A stretch of 64,000 nt of DNA from Oscillospiraceae bacterium (lineage in GTDB: Bacteria; Bacillota; Clostridia; Oscillospirales; Acutalibacteraceae): contig SVPR01000009.1 of NCBI GenBank assembly GCA_015065785.1, positions 28,531-92,530 on the forward strand, written 5' to 3'. The notes below the pieces were generated by a model, which searched no databases, was not told the DNA's origin, and was given only the letters and a program-made list of their open reading frames with translations. Of the stretch, positions 18,943 to 28,024 are shown one piece after another. How positions within the stretch are numbered: the stretch's first letter is position 1; each line of letters begins with the position of its first letter. The position numbers and the translations under genes are program-made.

Positions 18943-18983
18943 CATAAAATAGGGCACAATCATTTTAACAAACGATTGTGCCC
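18943..18983 (-). terminator. Terminator of the ceramidase-like gene
   Basis: GGGCACAATC and GATTGTGCCC form a perfect 10-bp stem; on the minus strand it is followed by TATTTTAT. It lies between the ceramidase-like gene and the downstream oxidoreductase. Confidence 0.75.
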
Positions 18984-19006
18984 ATTTGTTATTTAATTTT
19001 TAAATA

Positions 19007-20884
19007 TTATCTTGCGTCAATTTCTTCCTTGAGCTCTTCAAGTCCGTCCATAAGTGTAGAAGCTACATATTGACCGAGAGAAATAAGCTCGTGGTAGTGG
19101 TTAGCAGGGTCACCCATTGTGTAGTCGTTATCAGGAACAACATAACCAATAGCGTCATTCATAAGACCAAAGCACATTGTGCCGCTACCGAAAATGTCAC
19201 GAACAATGCTGTGTGTGAAAGGTTCGCCTGTAACACCCATATCAACTGAAGAACCGCCAACAATAAGGTCTTGGCAAATTTCACCAGGAAGCATTACAGC
19301 CTTGAACTTGCTACCAAATTCAATGTAACCAATTTCTGTGAATGTTGTGTAAATCTTTTTACCGTGAATGTCTTTGCTTTCAAACACATCGTAGTTTGCC
19401 ATATTGAGCTTACCAACTGCTTGAATAAGGTCGTTTGAAACAGGAACTTCAACTCTCTTAATAGCTAAGTTGAGGTAAGGCTCAACAACAGTTTCAGAAA
19501 CTCTAACCCAATCTCCAATTGCAACAATTTGTCTGTAGGATTCGCCATTTTCATCGGTCATATTAGCATAACTATATGTTTTATACCAGAGAGAGTAACC
19601 ATTATCTTTTTCTCCCACTTTGCCAGCGCCATATTTTTCAACCTCATCAGCACAATTAAGGAGCGGGTCTGCTTTAATTTCTGCTTCGGTCATTGTTAAA
19701 GCAAGAGCCATTCTTGCAATTTCGTAACCATATCTCATTGATTCGTGATATCTCTTAGGAGTATCAACACCGTCACCGGTAATTGAACGGCTCATATAAA
19801 TACCTGCAATAGCACCGTTAAAGAACATAAAGTTATAACCTGCTTTGTCAAGTAACTCACCGCAGTAATAAACATAGTCGCCTGAAATTTCTCTACCTGA
19901 GTTTGAAGATGTAGGAAGACCTGCAACATCAGGGTGAGCAGCAATGTTAATAATCATTGTTGGGCGATATGAGCTATCATCCGGAGTGAAAACAAATCTG
20001 TTAAGCTCTGACATAATAGTGTTAGAGGAAGGTCTGTTTTTATTGTTGAAATAATCTCTACCGATATCCTTTTGAGCATAAGTAAGAGTACCGGCTTTCA
20101 TATCATAAAATGCTTCTTTGAAAGCTTCTGCTACTGTATCTTTAAGGAATTCCATATACTTAGGATTTGTACCTTGTTGTAAATCCTTTCCGTTACCTGT
20201 ACCGCTGTTGATACCGTTTGTAAGAAGCTTAACTAAGTTGTTAGTCCAAAGACCCTCAGTGTCAATACAGCTGTGGCAGTGTGTAGAAGCAACATTGATT
20301 GAAACAATGTTGTTTTCTGCTGCGAAATCTTCAAGTAAAGCACGGATGTCACGAATGTCACCGTTAGTAATACCGATGCAGTCGATTGTACCAAAGAGAA
20401 CGGTTTCGCCATTTGCACCATCTTTGAGTGCAATACATCTTACCTTCATATCGTCAATAACGCCTTCAACAACATTTGTGAATGCGTTTTCAGGAGCGAT
20501 ATAACCACCGATGTAATATTCACCGTTTGTAACATCATCAGGAACAAGACTTGCATTTGAGTAACCTAAATACCATTTTGCGTTAGCATCAGGCTGAGTG
20601 TTGAATCTTCCGGTAGTGCCTTCATAGAAATTCTCAGCGGCAATGTTTGCATCATCTCTCTGAACAAAACCAGGGCCGTTAGGGAAGAGGCTTGCAAACC
20701 AGTCGAACACTATTCTTAAAAGTGTGTCAAGAAAGCTTGTTAAAATATTACCTCCACCGGCAGCAAGAGTAGTTGGTGCTGCAATAAGTGAAGCGGCACT
20801 TGCTGTAGTTGCACCAACAGTTGAAAAAACAAGTGTAAGAGCAAGAACAATTGCAAGTACTTTTGTAAGTTTGCTTTTTTTCAT
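19007..20884 (-). CDS. Secreted protein similar to neutral/alkaline ceramidase N-terminal domain
   Basis: A 625-residue protein with a clear signal peptide (Lys-rich start, hydrophobic core, cleavage near TTASA at residue 31), so it is exported. The region around residues 115-225 contains GGYIAPENAF and INVASTHCHSCIDTEGLW, which resembles the zinc-binding THTHS-type motif of neutral ceramidases. A later IINIAAHPDVAGLP and FFNGAIAGIYMS align in order with the second His and the glycine-rich catalytic loop, but the GDVSPN-like catalytic sequence is not present. It might hydrolyse an amide or ester on a lipid or wall component; the exact reaction is not known. It is monocistronic with its own promoter and terminator. 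Confidence 0.65.
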   Translation of the reverse strand: MKKSKLTKVLAIVLALTLVFSTVGATTASAASLIAAPTTLAAGGGNILTSFLDTLLRIVFDWFASLFPNGPGFVQRDDANIAAENFYEGTTGRFNTQPDANAKWYLGYSNASLVPDDVTNGEYYIGGYIAPENAFTNVVEGVIDDMKVRCIALKDGANGETVLFGTIDCIGITNGDIRDIRALLEDFAAENNIVSINVASTHCHSCIDTEGLWTNNLVKLLTNGINSGTGNGKDLQQGTNPKYMEFLKDTVAEAFKEAFYDMKAGTLTYAQKDIGRDYFNNKNRPSSNTIMSELNRFVFTPDDSSYRPTMIINIAAHPDVAGLPTSSNSGREISGDYVYYCGELLDKAGYNFMFFNGAIAGIYMSRSITGDGVDTPKRYHESMRYGYEIARMALALTMTEAEIKADPLLNCADEVEKYGAGKVGEKDNGYSLWYKTYSYANMTDENGESYRQIVAIGDWVRVSETVVEPYLNLAIKRVEVPVSNDLIQAVGKLNMANYDVFESKDIHGKKIYTTFTEIGYIEFGSKFKAVMLPGEICQDLIVGGSSVDMGVTGEPFTHSIVRDIFGSGTMCFGLMNDAIGYVVPDNDYTMGDPANHYHELISLGQYVASTLMDGLEELKEEIDAR

Positions 20885-20949
20885 AAGAAATATCTCCTTC
20901 GTTTTAGATGTGATTGCGTATATGCATAGTTACACAATCTTACCATTGT

Positions 20950-20978
20950 ATTATACAAATTTTTACACTTTCTTTCAA
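20950..20978 (-). promoter_or_regulatory. Promoter for the ceramidase-like gene
   Basis: On the minus strand TTGAAA and TATAAT are separated by 17 bases, about 65 bases before the ATG. Confidence 0.7.
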
Positions 20979-21060
20979 TGTTTATAATTGCTAAAATATG
21001 CAAATTTCTTTAGTAATTTTATACAAAAAAATAAACATTAATAATATTACAAACTTTGTG

Positions 21061-21089
21061 TTGACTTTTTAAGAAAAATTGTGTAAAAT
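21061..21089 (+). promoter_or_regulatory. Promoter for the Thr-rich membrane protein gene
   Basis: TTGACT and TAAAAT are separated by 17 bases, with a leader of about 65 bases that contains a small TCCTTTAGGA hairpin. No known riboswitch class was recognised in the leader. Confidence 0.7.
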
Positions 21090-21161
21090 AAGATGAATTA
21101 TATTGTGTATCCTTTAGGATGAATATTTGCGTTCACCCTAATTGAAAGGGGTTAGACTTTT

Positions 21162-22376
21162 ATGAAAAAAGATAAAATCAAAAAAGAAAAAGCACCTAAA
21201 GCAAAAAAAGAGAAAAAGGTAAAGGAAAAGAAAGTTCAGACACCTGAAGAAAAGCTTGCATTTGAAGCTGCAGTAAAAAGCTTTACTTCATCAGGTGTGT
21301 TTAAAGCACTCGTTGTTTTATTCGTTTGCAGTTTAGTGTTTACAATGTTCTCTTCAAGTATTTTAAGACTTACTGCAATTCCGGGTGCATTAAGAACAAG
21401 AGCGGCGGCTATTCAGGCTAATATCAATGCTCAGAATAACAAAAATAACAATAATTCAGGTTTCGGTGGCTTGGGTCAGATTTTCCAGCCTGACACAACA
21501 TCTGCAAGTATTGATGTTCAGGGTACTACAGCGGCTCCTACAACTCAGGCTCCGACAACTCAGGCTCAGAACACAACAACTACAAAAGCCCCTGAAACAA
21601 CAGCTTCATCTGGTACTTCGACTGAAACAGAAGAAGCAACCACAACAACTACTACTGCTCCTACAACAACCGAGCCTTTAACAGATTCTCCTGCAATGAT
21701 TAAAGAGAAAAAGACAATGTTAAATACATACAAAAAGGTTGTTAACACAGCTAATGCTACTAAACCGGGCTTTACAAAGGTTCAGTACAGAACAATGGAG
21801 AAGGATAGCAACGCAAAGCTTGTTTTGAAAGATGTTGAAAAGAATTATCCTGGTTATTTCATCAGCCAGGGTGATGCAGAGGCAGCTCCAATTGTTGCAG
21901 CAAAATTCTCTGATATGACACTTTTCTTAATTGAAAATGAAAACTATGCTTGCTTACTTTCTGACAAAAACGCTTCAGAAGCAATCAGAAAGGTTGAAAA
22001 GGTAGCACAGAGTGATGGCTCAACAAAGCTTACGATCGTTCTTCGTAATGAAGAAAATCCTGCTATTACACCTGCTGATGAAAAAACACCGTTAAGCCAC
22101 ACAAGTGCTGTATTCCCTGTGCTTGACAAAGAAGATATCAAAACAAAGCTTGTGGCTCGTCAGGGCTTGTTAACTTCTATAACAGATGTAAATCTTTTAT
22201 ATCACGATTGCACATTAGAAATTGTTTATATGCCAAAAACAGGCAAGATAGTTTCAGCGACACAAACAATTCAGTATGACTGTATTGTTGATTACACAGC
22301 CTTGTTCTTCATTTCAGGGCAACAAGCAGTTGGTACTGTTACAGATACTGCTGTTTATACAGATTTCGTTTATTAA
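21162..22376 (+). CDS. Hypothetical single-pass membrane protein with Thr/Pro-rich extracellular linker
   Basis: I do not recognise a named family. The first 45 residues are extremely rich in Lys and Glu, a single membrane helix spans about residues 46-68 (VFKALVVLFVCSLVFTMF), and residues about 120-176 form a low-complexity Thr/Pro/Ala/Gln linker of APTTQ-type repeats. A structured domain of about 220 residues follows, rich in charged residues and beta-like stretches. The expected topology is a cytoplasmic basic tail with the C-terminal domain outside the cell, the linker spanning the wall. The gene has its own promoter and terminator and lies just upstream of the nusB operon. Confidence 0.7.
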   Translation: MKKDKIKKEKAPKAKKEKKVKEKKVQTPEEKLAFEAAVKSFTSSGVFKALVVLFVCSLVFTMFSSSILRLTAIPGALRTRAAAIQANINAQNNKNNNNSGFGGLGQIFQPDTTSASIDVQGTTAAPTTQAPTTQAQNTTTTKAPETTASSGTSTETEEATTTTTTAPTTTEPLTDSPAMIKEKKTMLNTYKKVVNTANATKPGFTKVQYRTMEKDSNAKLVLKDVEKNYPGYFISQGDAEAAPIVAAKFSDMTLFLIENENYACLLSDKNASEAIRKVEKVAQSDGSTKLTIVLRNEENPAITPADEKTPLSHTSAVFPVLDKEDIKTKLVARQGLLTSITDVNLLYHDCTLEIVYMPKTGKIVSATQTIQYDCIVDYTALFFISGQQAVGTVTDTAVYTDFVY

Positions 22377-22386
22377 AATCAAAATC

Positions 22387-22414
22387 AGAGCAAGGTGAAA
22401 GCCTTGCTCTTTTT
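22387..22414 (+). terminator. Intrinsic terminator after the Thr-rich membrane protein gene
   Basis: AGAGCAAGG pairs with CCTTGCTCT around a 6-base loop, followed by TTTT. Confidence 0.88.
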
Positions 22415-22459
22415 ATGTAATTTTTTATGTATTTTTATACAAAATTAAAGCACAAATTG

Positions 22460-22488
22460 TTGCGAAAAGTATTTTTATATGTTATACT
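22460..22488 (+). promoter_or_regulatory. Promoter of the nusB-recN operon
   Basis: TTGCGA and TATACT are separated by 17 bases, 32 bases before the nusB ATG. Confidence 0.65.
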
Positions 22489-22520
22489 ATAATATTAGAA
22501 AATATGAATGAGGTGTAGTT

Positions 22521-22922
22521 ATGACAAGACACGAGGCAAGAGAACAAGCTTTTGCGGTAATATTTGAAAAAAGCTTCAATGAAAGTGCAACTTTTCAAGA
22601 GATTATTGATGCTGCAGAGGAGTGTGGCTTAGTTAAGGTCAATGGCTTTGCGGGTACACTTTTAAAATCAGTAGAAGAAAATATCGAAAAAATTGACGAG
22701 GTTATTTTAGAAAACCTGGTTGGCTGGACATTACAAAGACTTCCTAAAGTAAGTCTTGCTGTTTTACGCCTTGCAGTTGCTGAAATAATTTTTAATGAAG
22801 ATGTACCTGCTAATGTAAGCGTTAATGAAGCAGTTGAAATTGCTAAAACTTATGGTACAGTGGAAGACGCTTCATATATTAACGGGGTTTTATCTTCTGT
22901 TGTTAAAAAAATAAGTAAATGA
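22521..22922 (+). CDS. nusB: Transcription antitermination factor NusB
   Basis: A 133-residue all-helical protein with the N-terminal TRHEAREQAFAVIFE and the C-terminal NVSVNEAVEIAKTYGTVEDA and INGVLSSVVKK, which are the hallmark segments of NusB. It binds boxA RNA together with S10 (NusE) and supports rRNA transcription antitermination. GAGGTG precedes the ATG. It opens an operon of about 9 kb, and its stop overlaps the start of the TsaD-like gene by four bases. Confidence 0.95.
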   Translation: MTRHEAREQAFAVIFEKSFNESATFQEIIDAAEECGLVKVNGFAGTLLKSVEENIEKIDEVILENLVGWTLQRLPKVSLAVLRLAVAEIIFNEDVPANVSVNEAVEIAKTYGTVEDASYINGVLSSVVKKISK

Positions 22923-23854
22923 GCATTTTTCTCGGTATAGATACAAGTAACTACACAACATCTGTTGCTTTAATTGATTCTTGTAGCAATGTTATAAGTA
23001 AAAAACGCCTTTTACCTGTTAAAAAAGGTGAAAGAGGAATAAGACAGAGTGATGCGGTTTTTCATCACACTAAGGCGTACCCTGAGCTTATTAAAGATTT
23101 ATTTTCAGGTGTTTCTGAAACTCCTAATGCAATTGGCGTTTCGTTTGCGCCAACAACCGAAAAAGGCTCATATATGCCGTGCTTTTTGGTTGGTGAAAGC
23201 TTTGCTGAAGCTTTAGCAGATGTTTTAAATATTCCGCTTTTTAAATTTTCGCACCAACAGGGTCATATTGCGGCGGCTCTTTATTCTGTTAACAGATTAG
23301 CTCTCCTGCAAGAAAAATTCATTGCTTTTCATGTTTCAGGTGGCACAACTGATGCAGTGCTTTGTGAGAATGAAAATGATGAGTTGAAAATTACACCAAT
23401 CAGCTCCTCAAATGACTTAAAAGCAGGTCAGGCGGTTGACAGAATTGGTGTTAAAATGGGGTTGCAATTCCCTTGCGGTAAAGAATTAGAAAAATTAGCT
23501 TTAAAAAGCGAAAAGATATATAAAAACAAAATTAAGCTTTATGATGGTGACTGTTCTCTTTCGGGTCTTGAAAATAAATGCTTGAAAATGCTTGAAAGTG
23601 GCGAAGCTTATGAAGATGTTTCTAAATTTTTGTTGACTTATATTGCAGATACCTTGTGTGCAATGGTCGAAGAAATTTTCAGAAAATATGGTGAATTACC
23701 ACTTGTTTTTGCAGGTGGTGTAATGTCAAACACCATTATAAAAGAAATTGTTACTTCACGCTATTCTGCACATTTTGCACAGCCTGAGTTTTCTTGTGAT
23801 AATGCGGCTGGAATTGCTGTGTTAGCAAAATTGAATTTTGAAAAAAGTAGGTGA
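22919..23854 (+). CDS. TsaD/Kae1-family paralogue (M22 glycoprotease-like)
   Basis: This 311-residue protein belongs to the Kae1/TsaD ASKHA fold family: FLGIDTSNYTTSVALID at the N-terminus, the metal-binding HQQGH motif (about residues 115-119) and AGGVMSN near the C-terminus. It is divergent from true TsaD, which normally shows HHMEAH-like and SGGHT sequences; here the second is SGGTT. Clostridia often carry such a second copy between nusB and xseA, so this is probably the paralogue and not the enzyme making t6A. Its function is unknown. It overlaps nusB and is followed by xseA after 4 bases. Confidence 0.8.
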   Translation: MSIFLGIDTSNYTTSVALIDSCSNVISKKRLLPVKKGERGIRQSDAVFHHTKAYPELIKDLFSGVSETPNAIGVSFAPTTEKGSYMPCFLVGESFAEALADVLNIPLFKFSHQQGHIAAALYSVNRLALLQEKFIAFHVSGGTTDAVLCENENDELKITPISSSNDLKAGQAVDRIGVKMGLQFPCGKELEKLALKSEKIYKNKIKLYDGDCSLSGLENKCLKMLESGEAYEDVSKFLLTYIADTLCAMVEEIFRKYGELPLVFAGGVMSNTIIKEIVTSRYSAHFAQPEFSCDNAAGIAVLAKLNFEKSR

Positions 23855-23858
23855 GTGA

Positions 23859-25055
23859 ATGTATTCTGTTTCACCAACTGTTTATAGTGTAACCGAGCTT
23901 AATAACTATGTAAAAGCTCTTTTAGATAATGATGACAATTTAAAAAATGTCTTTGTGACAGGTGAGATTTCCAATTTTAAAAATCATTATAGTGGCCATA
24001 TGTATATGACTATTAAAGACGAGGGCGGAGCAATTAAAGCAGTAATGTTTTCGTCTTATGCTTCCCGTCTTAAATTTGTTCCCGAAAACGGAATGAAGGT
24101 TATAATTTTTGGTAGTGTTTCATTATATAACAAAGATGGCTCTTATCAGCTTTACATTACAGATATGCAGCCGGATGGCATAGGTGCTTTGAATTTAGCC
24201 TATGAGCAATTAAAAGAAAAACTCGGAAAAGAGGGCTTGTTTAACACTGAATTTAAAAAGGCAATTCCTGTTTTCCCGGATAAAATAGGCGTTATGACTG
24301 CACCCGATGGTGCCGCCGTCCGTGATATATTTTCAGTTTTAAAAAGAAGATACCCCGTAGCAGAAATCGTGTTTTGCCCTGTTGCAGTGCAAGGCGAAGC
24401 TGCTGCACCTGATATTGCAAAAGCAATAAAGCTTTTCAATGAAAAAAATGCTGCCGATGTTTTAATTGTCGGTAGAGGCGGTGGCTCTTTAGAGGATTTG
24501 TGGGCGTTTAATGAAGAAATTGTAGCTCGTGCAATTTTCGAGTCAAATATCCCTGTAATTTCCGCAGTAGGTCACGAAACAGATTTTACAATCGCCGATT
24601 TTGTTGCAGATTTAAGAGCGCCGACTCCGTCTGCGGCGGCAGAATTAGCTGTACCTGATATTTTTGAACTTAAATCAGATTTGTTGGGGTTAAAACAGCA
24701 TTTAGCAGTATTAATGAAAAATCGCTTGAATTCTGAGCGTGAATATTTAGAAAATACAGAAAAAAGACTAAATCTTTTAAGTCCCGTAAATAAAATTCTG
24801 AATTCTCGTCAGGAGCTTTCAAACCTCTATGAAAAAGCGGTGAATTCATTGAATTTAAAGCTTAATGAGGAAAAGGCAAAGGTGTCTGTACTTGCAAGTA
24901 AGTTAGATGCTTTAAGTCCTTTAGCGGTGCTTTCCCGTGGTTACTCAATTGTATATACTGACGATTTACCAATTAAAAGCGTAAACGATGTAACTAAAGG
25001 CGATAATATTAAAATAAAGGTAACTGATGGCGAATTTTTCGCAACTGTTAATTAG
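23859..25055 (+). CDS. xseA: Exodeoxyribonuclease VII large subunit
   Basis: A 398-residue protein with an N-terminal OB fold (VTGEISNFKNHYSGHMYMTI, about residues 30-50) and a catalytic domain containing IGVMTAPDGAAVRDI, VGRGGGSLEDLWAFNEE and ISAVGHETDFTIADFVAD, all XseA signatures. A coiled coil follows, which binds the small subunit. The enzyme degrades single-stranded DNA. The GTP-S/T-x motif usually reads ITSPTGAA; here it is MTAPDGAA, a conservative family variant. It is cotranscribed with xseB, which begins 8 bases later. Confidence 0.96.
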   Translation: MYSVSPTVYSVTELNNYVKALLDNDDNLKNVFVTGEISNFKNHYSGHMYMTIKDEGGAIKAVMFSSYASRLKFVPENGMKVIIFGSVSLYNKDGSYQLYITDMQPDGIGALNLAYEQLKEKLGKEGLFNTEFKKAIPVFPDKIGVMTAPDGAAVRDIFSVLKRRYPVAEIVFCPVAVQGEAAAPDIAKAIKLFNEKNAADVLIVGRGGGSLEDLWAFNEEIVARAIFESNIPVISAVGHETDFTIADFVADLRAPTPSAAAELAVPDIFELKSDLLGLKQHLAVLMKNRLNSEREYLENTEKRLNLLSPVNKILNSRQELSNLYEKAVNSLNLKLNEEKAKVSVLASKLDALSPLAVLSRGYSIVYTDDLPIKSVNDVTKGDNIKIKVTDGEFFATVN

Positions 25056-25063
25056 GTGTAAAA

Positions 25064-25249
25064 ATGGAACAGAATTATGAATTATCAATAAAAAGATTAG
25101 AACAAATTACTGCTTTGCTTGAAGATGGTAAGCTTTCTATTGATGAAAGCTTAAAGCTCTTTTCAGAAGCAACTGAAATCTTGAGTAATTGCACAAAATA
25201 TCTTGATTCAGCAGAGCAGAAAATTACAAGTCTTATCAAGGGTGAATAG
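25064..25249 (+). CDS. xseB: Exodeoxyribonuclease VII small subunit
   Basis: A 61-residue helical protein beginning NYELSIKRLEQITALLEDG and continuing with LSIDESLKLFSEATEI, the compact two-helix XseB pattern. It binds the large subunit XseA encoded directly upstream. The length is short but within the family range. It is followed after one base by ispA. Confidence 0.93.
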   Translation: MEQNYELSIKRLEQITALLEDGKLSIDESLKLFSEATEILSNCTKYLDSAEQKITSLIKGE

Positions 25250-25250
25250 T

Positions 25251-26138
25251 ATGAACGAAAAGATAAAAGAATATTCTTCACTTATTGAAGAAAATCTTTA
25301 CAGATATTTTAAAGGCTCAATTCCTGAATACAAAACTCTTTTTGAGTCAATGGAATACAGCGTTAAAAACGGCGGTAAAAGAGTAAGACCGCTTTTAACA
25401 CTTCTTTTTTATAACGCTTGCGGTAAGGATGATGTTTTAAAAGCAATGCCAATGGCAGAGGCTGTTGAATATATTCACACATATTCATTGATTCACGACG
25501 ATTTACCTTGTATGGATAATGACGATTACCGTCGTGGCAAGCCATCAAATCACAAGGTTTATGGTGAAGCTGTTGCACTTTTGGCAGGTGATGGACTTTT
25601 AACTGCCGCTTTTGAAAGAATTTCAACCTGGTCAATGGCTGGTCTTTATGATGCAGAGATTGCAATAAAAGCTATAAATGAATTATCCATTCACGCAGGT
25701 GCCCGTGGTATGATTGGTGGTCAGATTATTGATATCGGAAACGAAAATAATCCTGATGCCGATTTTAATACATTACAGCTTATGGATAGCTTAAAAACAG
25801 GTTGCCTTATTTCAGTTGCGTGTGCCTTAGGTTGCATTGCCGCAGGTGCTTCAGATGATTTAGTAGATGCTGCAAAAACATTTGGAAATAAGTTAGGACT
25901 TGCTTTCCAGATTAAAGATGATATATTAGATGTTACAAGCTCGCTCGAAAAATTAGGTAAAATGACAGGTAGCGATGAAGAAAATAATAAGTCAACTTAT
26001 GTAACACTTTTAGGTGTAGAAAAATGCGAGGAGCTCGTTAAAGAGCTTACAGATGAAGCGTTAAAGGCTTTAGATGTGTTCCCGAATAATGAAGCTATTA
26101 AAGATTATGCGAATTATCTTCAGAACAGAGAGTATTGA
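25251..26138 (+). CDS. ispA: Polyprenyl synthetase, farnesyl/geranyl diphosphate synthase type
   Basis: A 295-residue trans-prenyltransferase that condenses dimethylallyl or geranyl diphosphate with isopentenyl diphosphate. The first Asp-rich motif is DDLPCMDNDDYRRG (about residues 82-95), and the second is IKDDILDVT near residue 222. GKRVRPLL, near residue 43, is the substrate-binding region. The ORF track begins within xseB; the ATG at 25251 directly after the xseB stop, with AAGGGTGAATAGT upstream, is preferred. The adjacent dxs makes the operon supply isoprenoid precursors and chains. Confidence 0.95.
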   Translation: MNEKIKEYSSLIEENLYRYFKGSIPEYKTLFESMEYSVKNGGKRVRPLLTLLFYNACGKDDVLKAMPMAEAVEYIHTYSLIHDDLPCMDNDDYRRGKPSNHKVYGEAVALLAGDGLLTAAFERISTWSMAGLYDAEIAIKAINELSIHAGARGMIGGQIIDIGNENNPDADFNTLQLMDSLKTGCLISVACALGCIAAGASDDLVDAAKTFGNKLGLAFQIKDDILDVTSSLEKLGKMTGSDEENNKSTYVTLLGVEKCEELVKELTDEALKALDVFPNNEAIKDYANYLQNREY

Positions 26139-26143
26139 TTTTT

Positions 26144-28024
26144 ATGAAACACGAATTGTTAGAGAAAATTAAATCTCCGCAAGATGTAAAAAGTCTTGAC
26201 GCAGAAAGACTTCCTCAGTTAGCTGAGGAGGTCAGAGATGTTATTGTCTCAACAGTTTCACAAAATGGTGGCCATTTAGCGTCTAACTTAGGTGCAGTAG
26301 AGCTTACAATAGCACTTCATAGAGTGTTTAACTCACCACACGACAAAATTATTTGGGATGTAGGTCATCAGATATATACCCACAAGCTTTTAACCGGCAG
26401 ATATGAAGATTTTAAAACATTACGCCAGAAGGGCGGTATTTCAGGCTTTTCAAGACCTAACGAAAGTGAACACGATATTGTCTTCAGCGGTCATAGCAGT
26501 GTTTCAATTTCTACTGCAATGGGCATTGCCGCCGCCAATAAGGTCAGTGGCAAAAAAGACTCAGCTATTGCCGTTTTAGGTGATGGTGCTTTAACAGGTG
26601 GGCTTGTTTATGAAGCTCTTAATAATACACGAGCTTTAAAAGACACCCGTCTTATAATTATTTTGAATGACAATGGAATGTCTATTTCAAAGAATGTAGG
26701 TAATTTAGCAAAAAAACTTGCTGTAATGCGTTCAACTAAAGAATATTTCAAATTCAAATCCTTGGCAGAAAGAATCATTTCTAAAATTCCGCTTATCGGT
26801 ACAAAATTGGCAGATAAAATCTTAAAAACCAAAACCGATATTAAAAATATGATTTATGGCAGTAATCTTTTTGAGGATTTGGGTATTCGTTATATGGGAC
26901 CAATTGACGGTCACAATATTGAGCATCTTTGTGAAGCCTTAGAGGGTGCAAAAAACTTAAATCACCCTGTGTTATTACATATAAACACAGTTAAGGGTAA
27001 GGGTTACACTTTAGCAGAAGAAAATCCGACAGATTATCACGGTGTCGCACCGTTTGAGGTAGAAAAAGGTTTAGATAAAGCTTTAAATGATAATTTTTCT
27101 GAGGTTTTCGGCGATTTCCTTTATAATCAGGCAGCTAAAGACAAGCGTCTTTGCGCTATAACTGCCGCAATGTCCTTGGGAACGGGACTTCAGAAGTTCT
27201 CCGAAGAATACAAAGACAGATTTTTTGATGTTGGTATTGCGGAAGAACACGCCGTACCTTATGCTTTAGGTCTTTCAAAAAACGGAATGGTACCTGTTTT
27301 TGTTGTGTATTCAACATTTTTACAAAGGTGCTATGACCAGATTATGCACGATTTTGCTTTGCAACAGGGCAGAATGATTATTGCAGTTGACAGAGCCGGT
27401 ATAGTAGGCGATGACGGTGAAACTCATAACGGAATTTACGATGCCGCAATGTTCAATGGTGTGCCTAATATTTTAGTTTATTCACCTGCATATTATTCTG
27501 AGCTTAAAAAGGATTTTGTTTCTGCACTTTATCATTCAACAACACCTGTTGTTGTAAGGTATCCACGAGGCAGTGAGCCTTATTGTCCCGATGATTTCGT
27601 TATTACAGGCAATGCTTATGATATTTATGGTGATAGTAATGCGGAATATGCTCTTGTAACCTATGGCAGAATTTTTGGTGAAGCTGCAAAGGCTTACAAA
27701 GAATTAAAATTACAGGGAATAAGCATAAAAATTATCAAGCTTAATGAAATTATCCCGATTTCTACTACTGTTTATGAAGAATTAGAAAATGTTAAAAAGG
27801 TTTATTTCTTTGAAGAGGGCGTTAAAAACGGCGGTATCGGTGAAACCTTTGGCAGTTATATTCTCGAAAATGGTTTGGCACCTCGCTTTAAACTTGTAGC
27901 TTTCCCTGATTGTTTTGTGAAACAGGGTAAGGTTAACGAGATATTACACGAATATCTTTTGGACTCAGAGGGTATGTGCAGTGTTATTTTAAAGGACTTC
28001 GGAAAGGTCAAGGATAATGAGTGA
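26144..28024 (+). CDS. dxs: 1-deoxy-D-xylulose-5-phosphate synthase
   Basis: A 626-residue thiamine diphosphate enzyme that joins pyruvate and glyceraldehyde 3-phosphate, the first step of the methylerythritol phosphate pathway. Visible landmarks are SNLGAVELTIALH, the ThDP-binding GDGALTGGLVYEALNN, FEDLGIRYMGPIDGHN and the transketolase-type segment RAGIVGDDGETHNG. The ATG at 26144, five bases after ispA, is chosen over the TTG at 26135. The upstream ribosome binding site is weak, suggesting coupling with ispA. The stop overlaps the tlyA start. Confidence 0.97.
   Translation: MKHELLEKIKSPQDVKSLDAERLPQLAEEVRDVIVSTVSQNGGHLASNLGAVELTIALHRVFNSPHDKIIWDVGHQIYTHKLLTGRYEDFKTLRQKGGISGFSRPNESEHDIVFSGHSSVSISTAMGIAAANKVSGKKDSAIAVLGDGALTGGLVYEALNNTRALKDTRLIIILNDNGMSISKNVGNLAKKLAVMRSTKEYFKFKSLAERIISKIPLIGTKLADKILKTKTDIKNMIYGSNLFEDLGIRYMGPIDGHNIEHLCEALEGAKNLNHPVLLHINTVKGKGYTLAEENPTDYHGVAPFEVEKGLDKALNDNFSEVFGDFLYNQAAKDKRLCAITAAMSLGTGLQKFSEEYKDRFFDVGIAEEHAVPYALGLSKNGMVPVFVVYSTFLQRCYDQIMHDFALQQGRMIIAVDRAGIVGDDGETHNGIYDAAMFNGVPNILVYSPAYYSELKKDFVSALYHSTTPVVVRYPRGSEPYCPDDFVITGNAYDIYGDSNAEYALVTYGRIFGEAAKAYKELKLQGISIKIIKLNEIIPISTTVYEELENVKKVYFFEEGVKNGGIGETFGSYILENGLAPRFKLVAFPDCFVKQGKVNEILHEYLLDSEGMCSVILKDFGKVKDNE

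Noticed and set aside
21427-21681. 84-aa Gln/Leu-rich ORF
   Set aside because: It is a +1 frame shadow of the Thr-rich linker.
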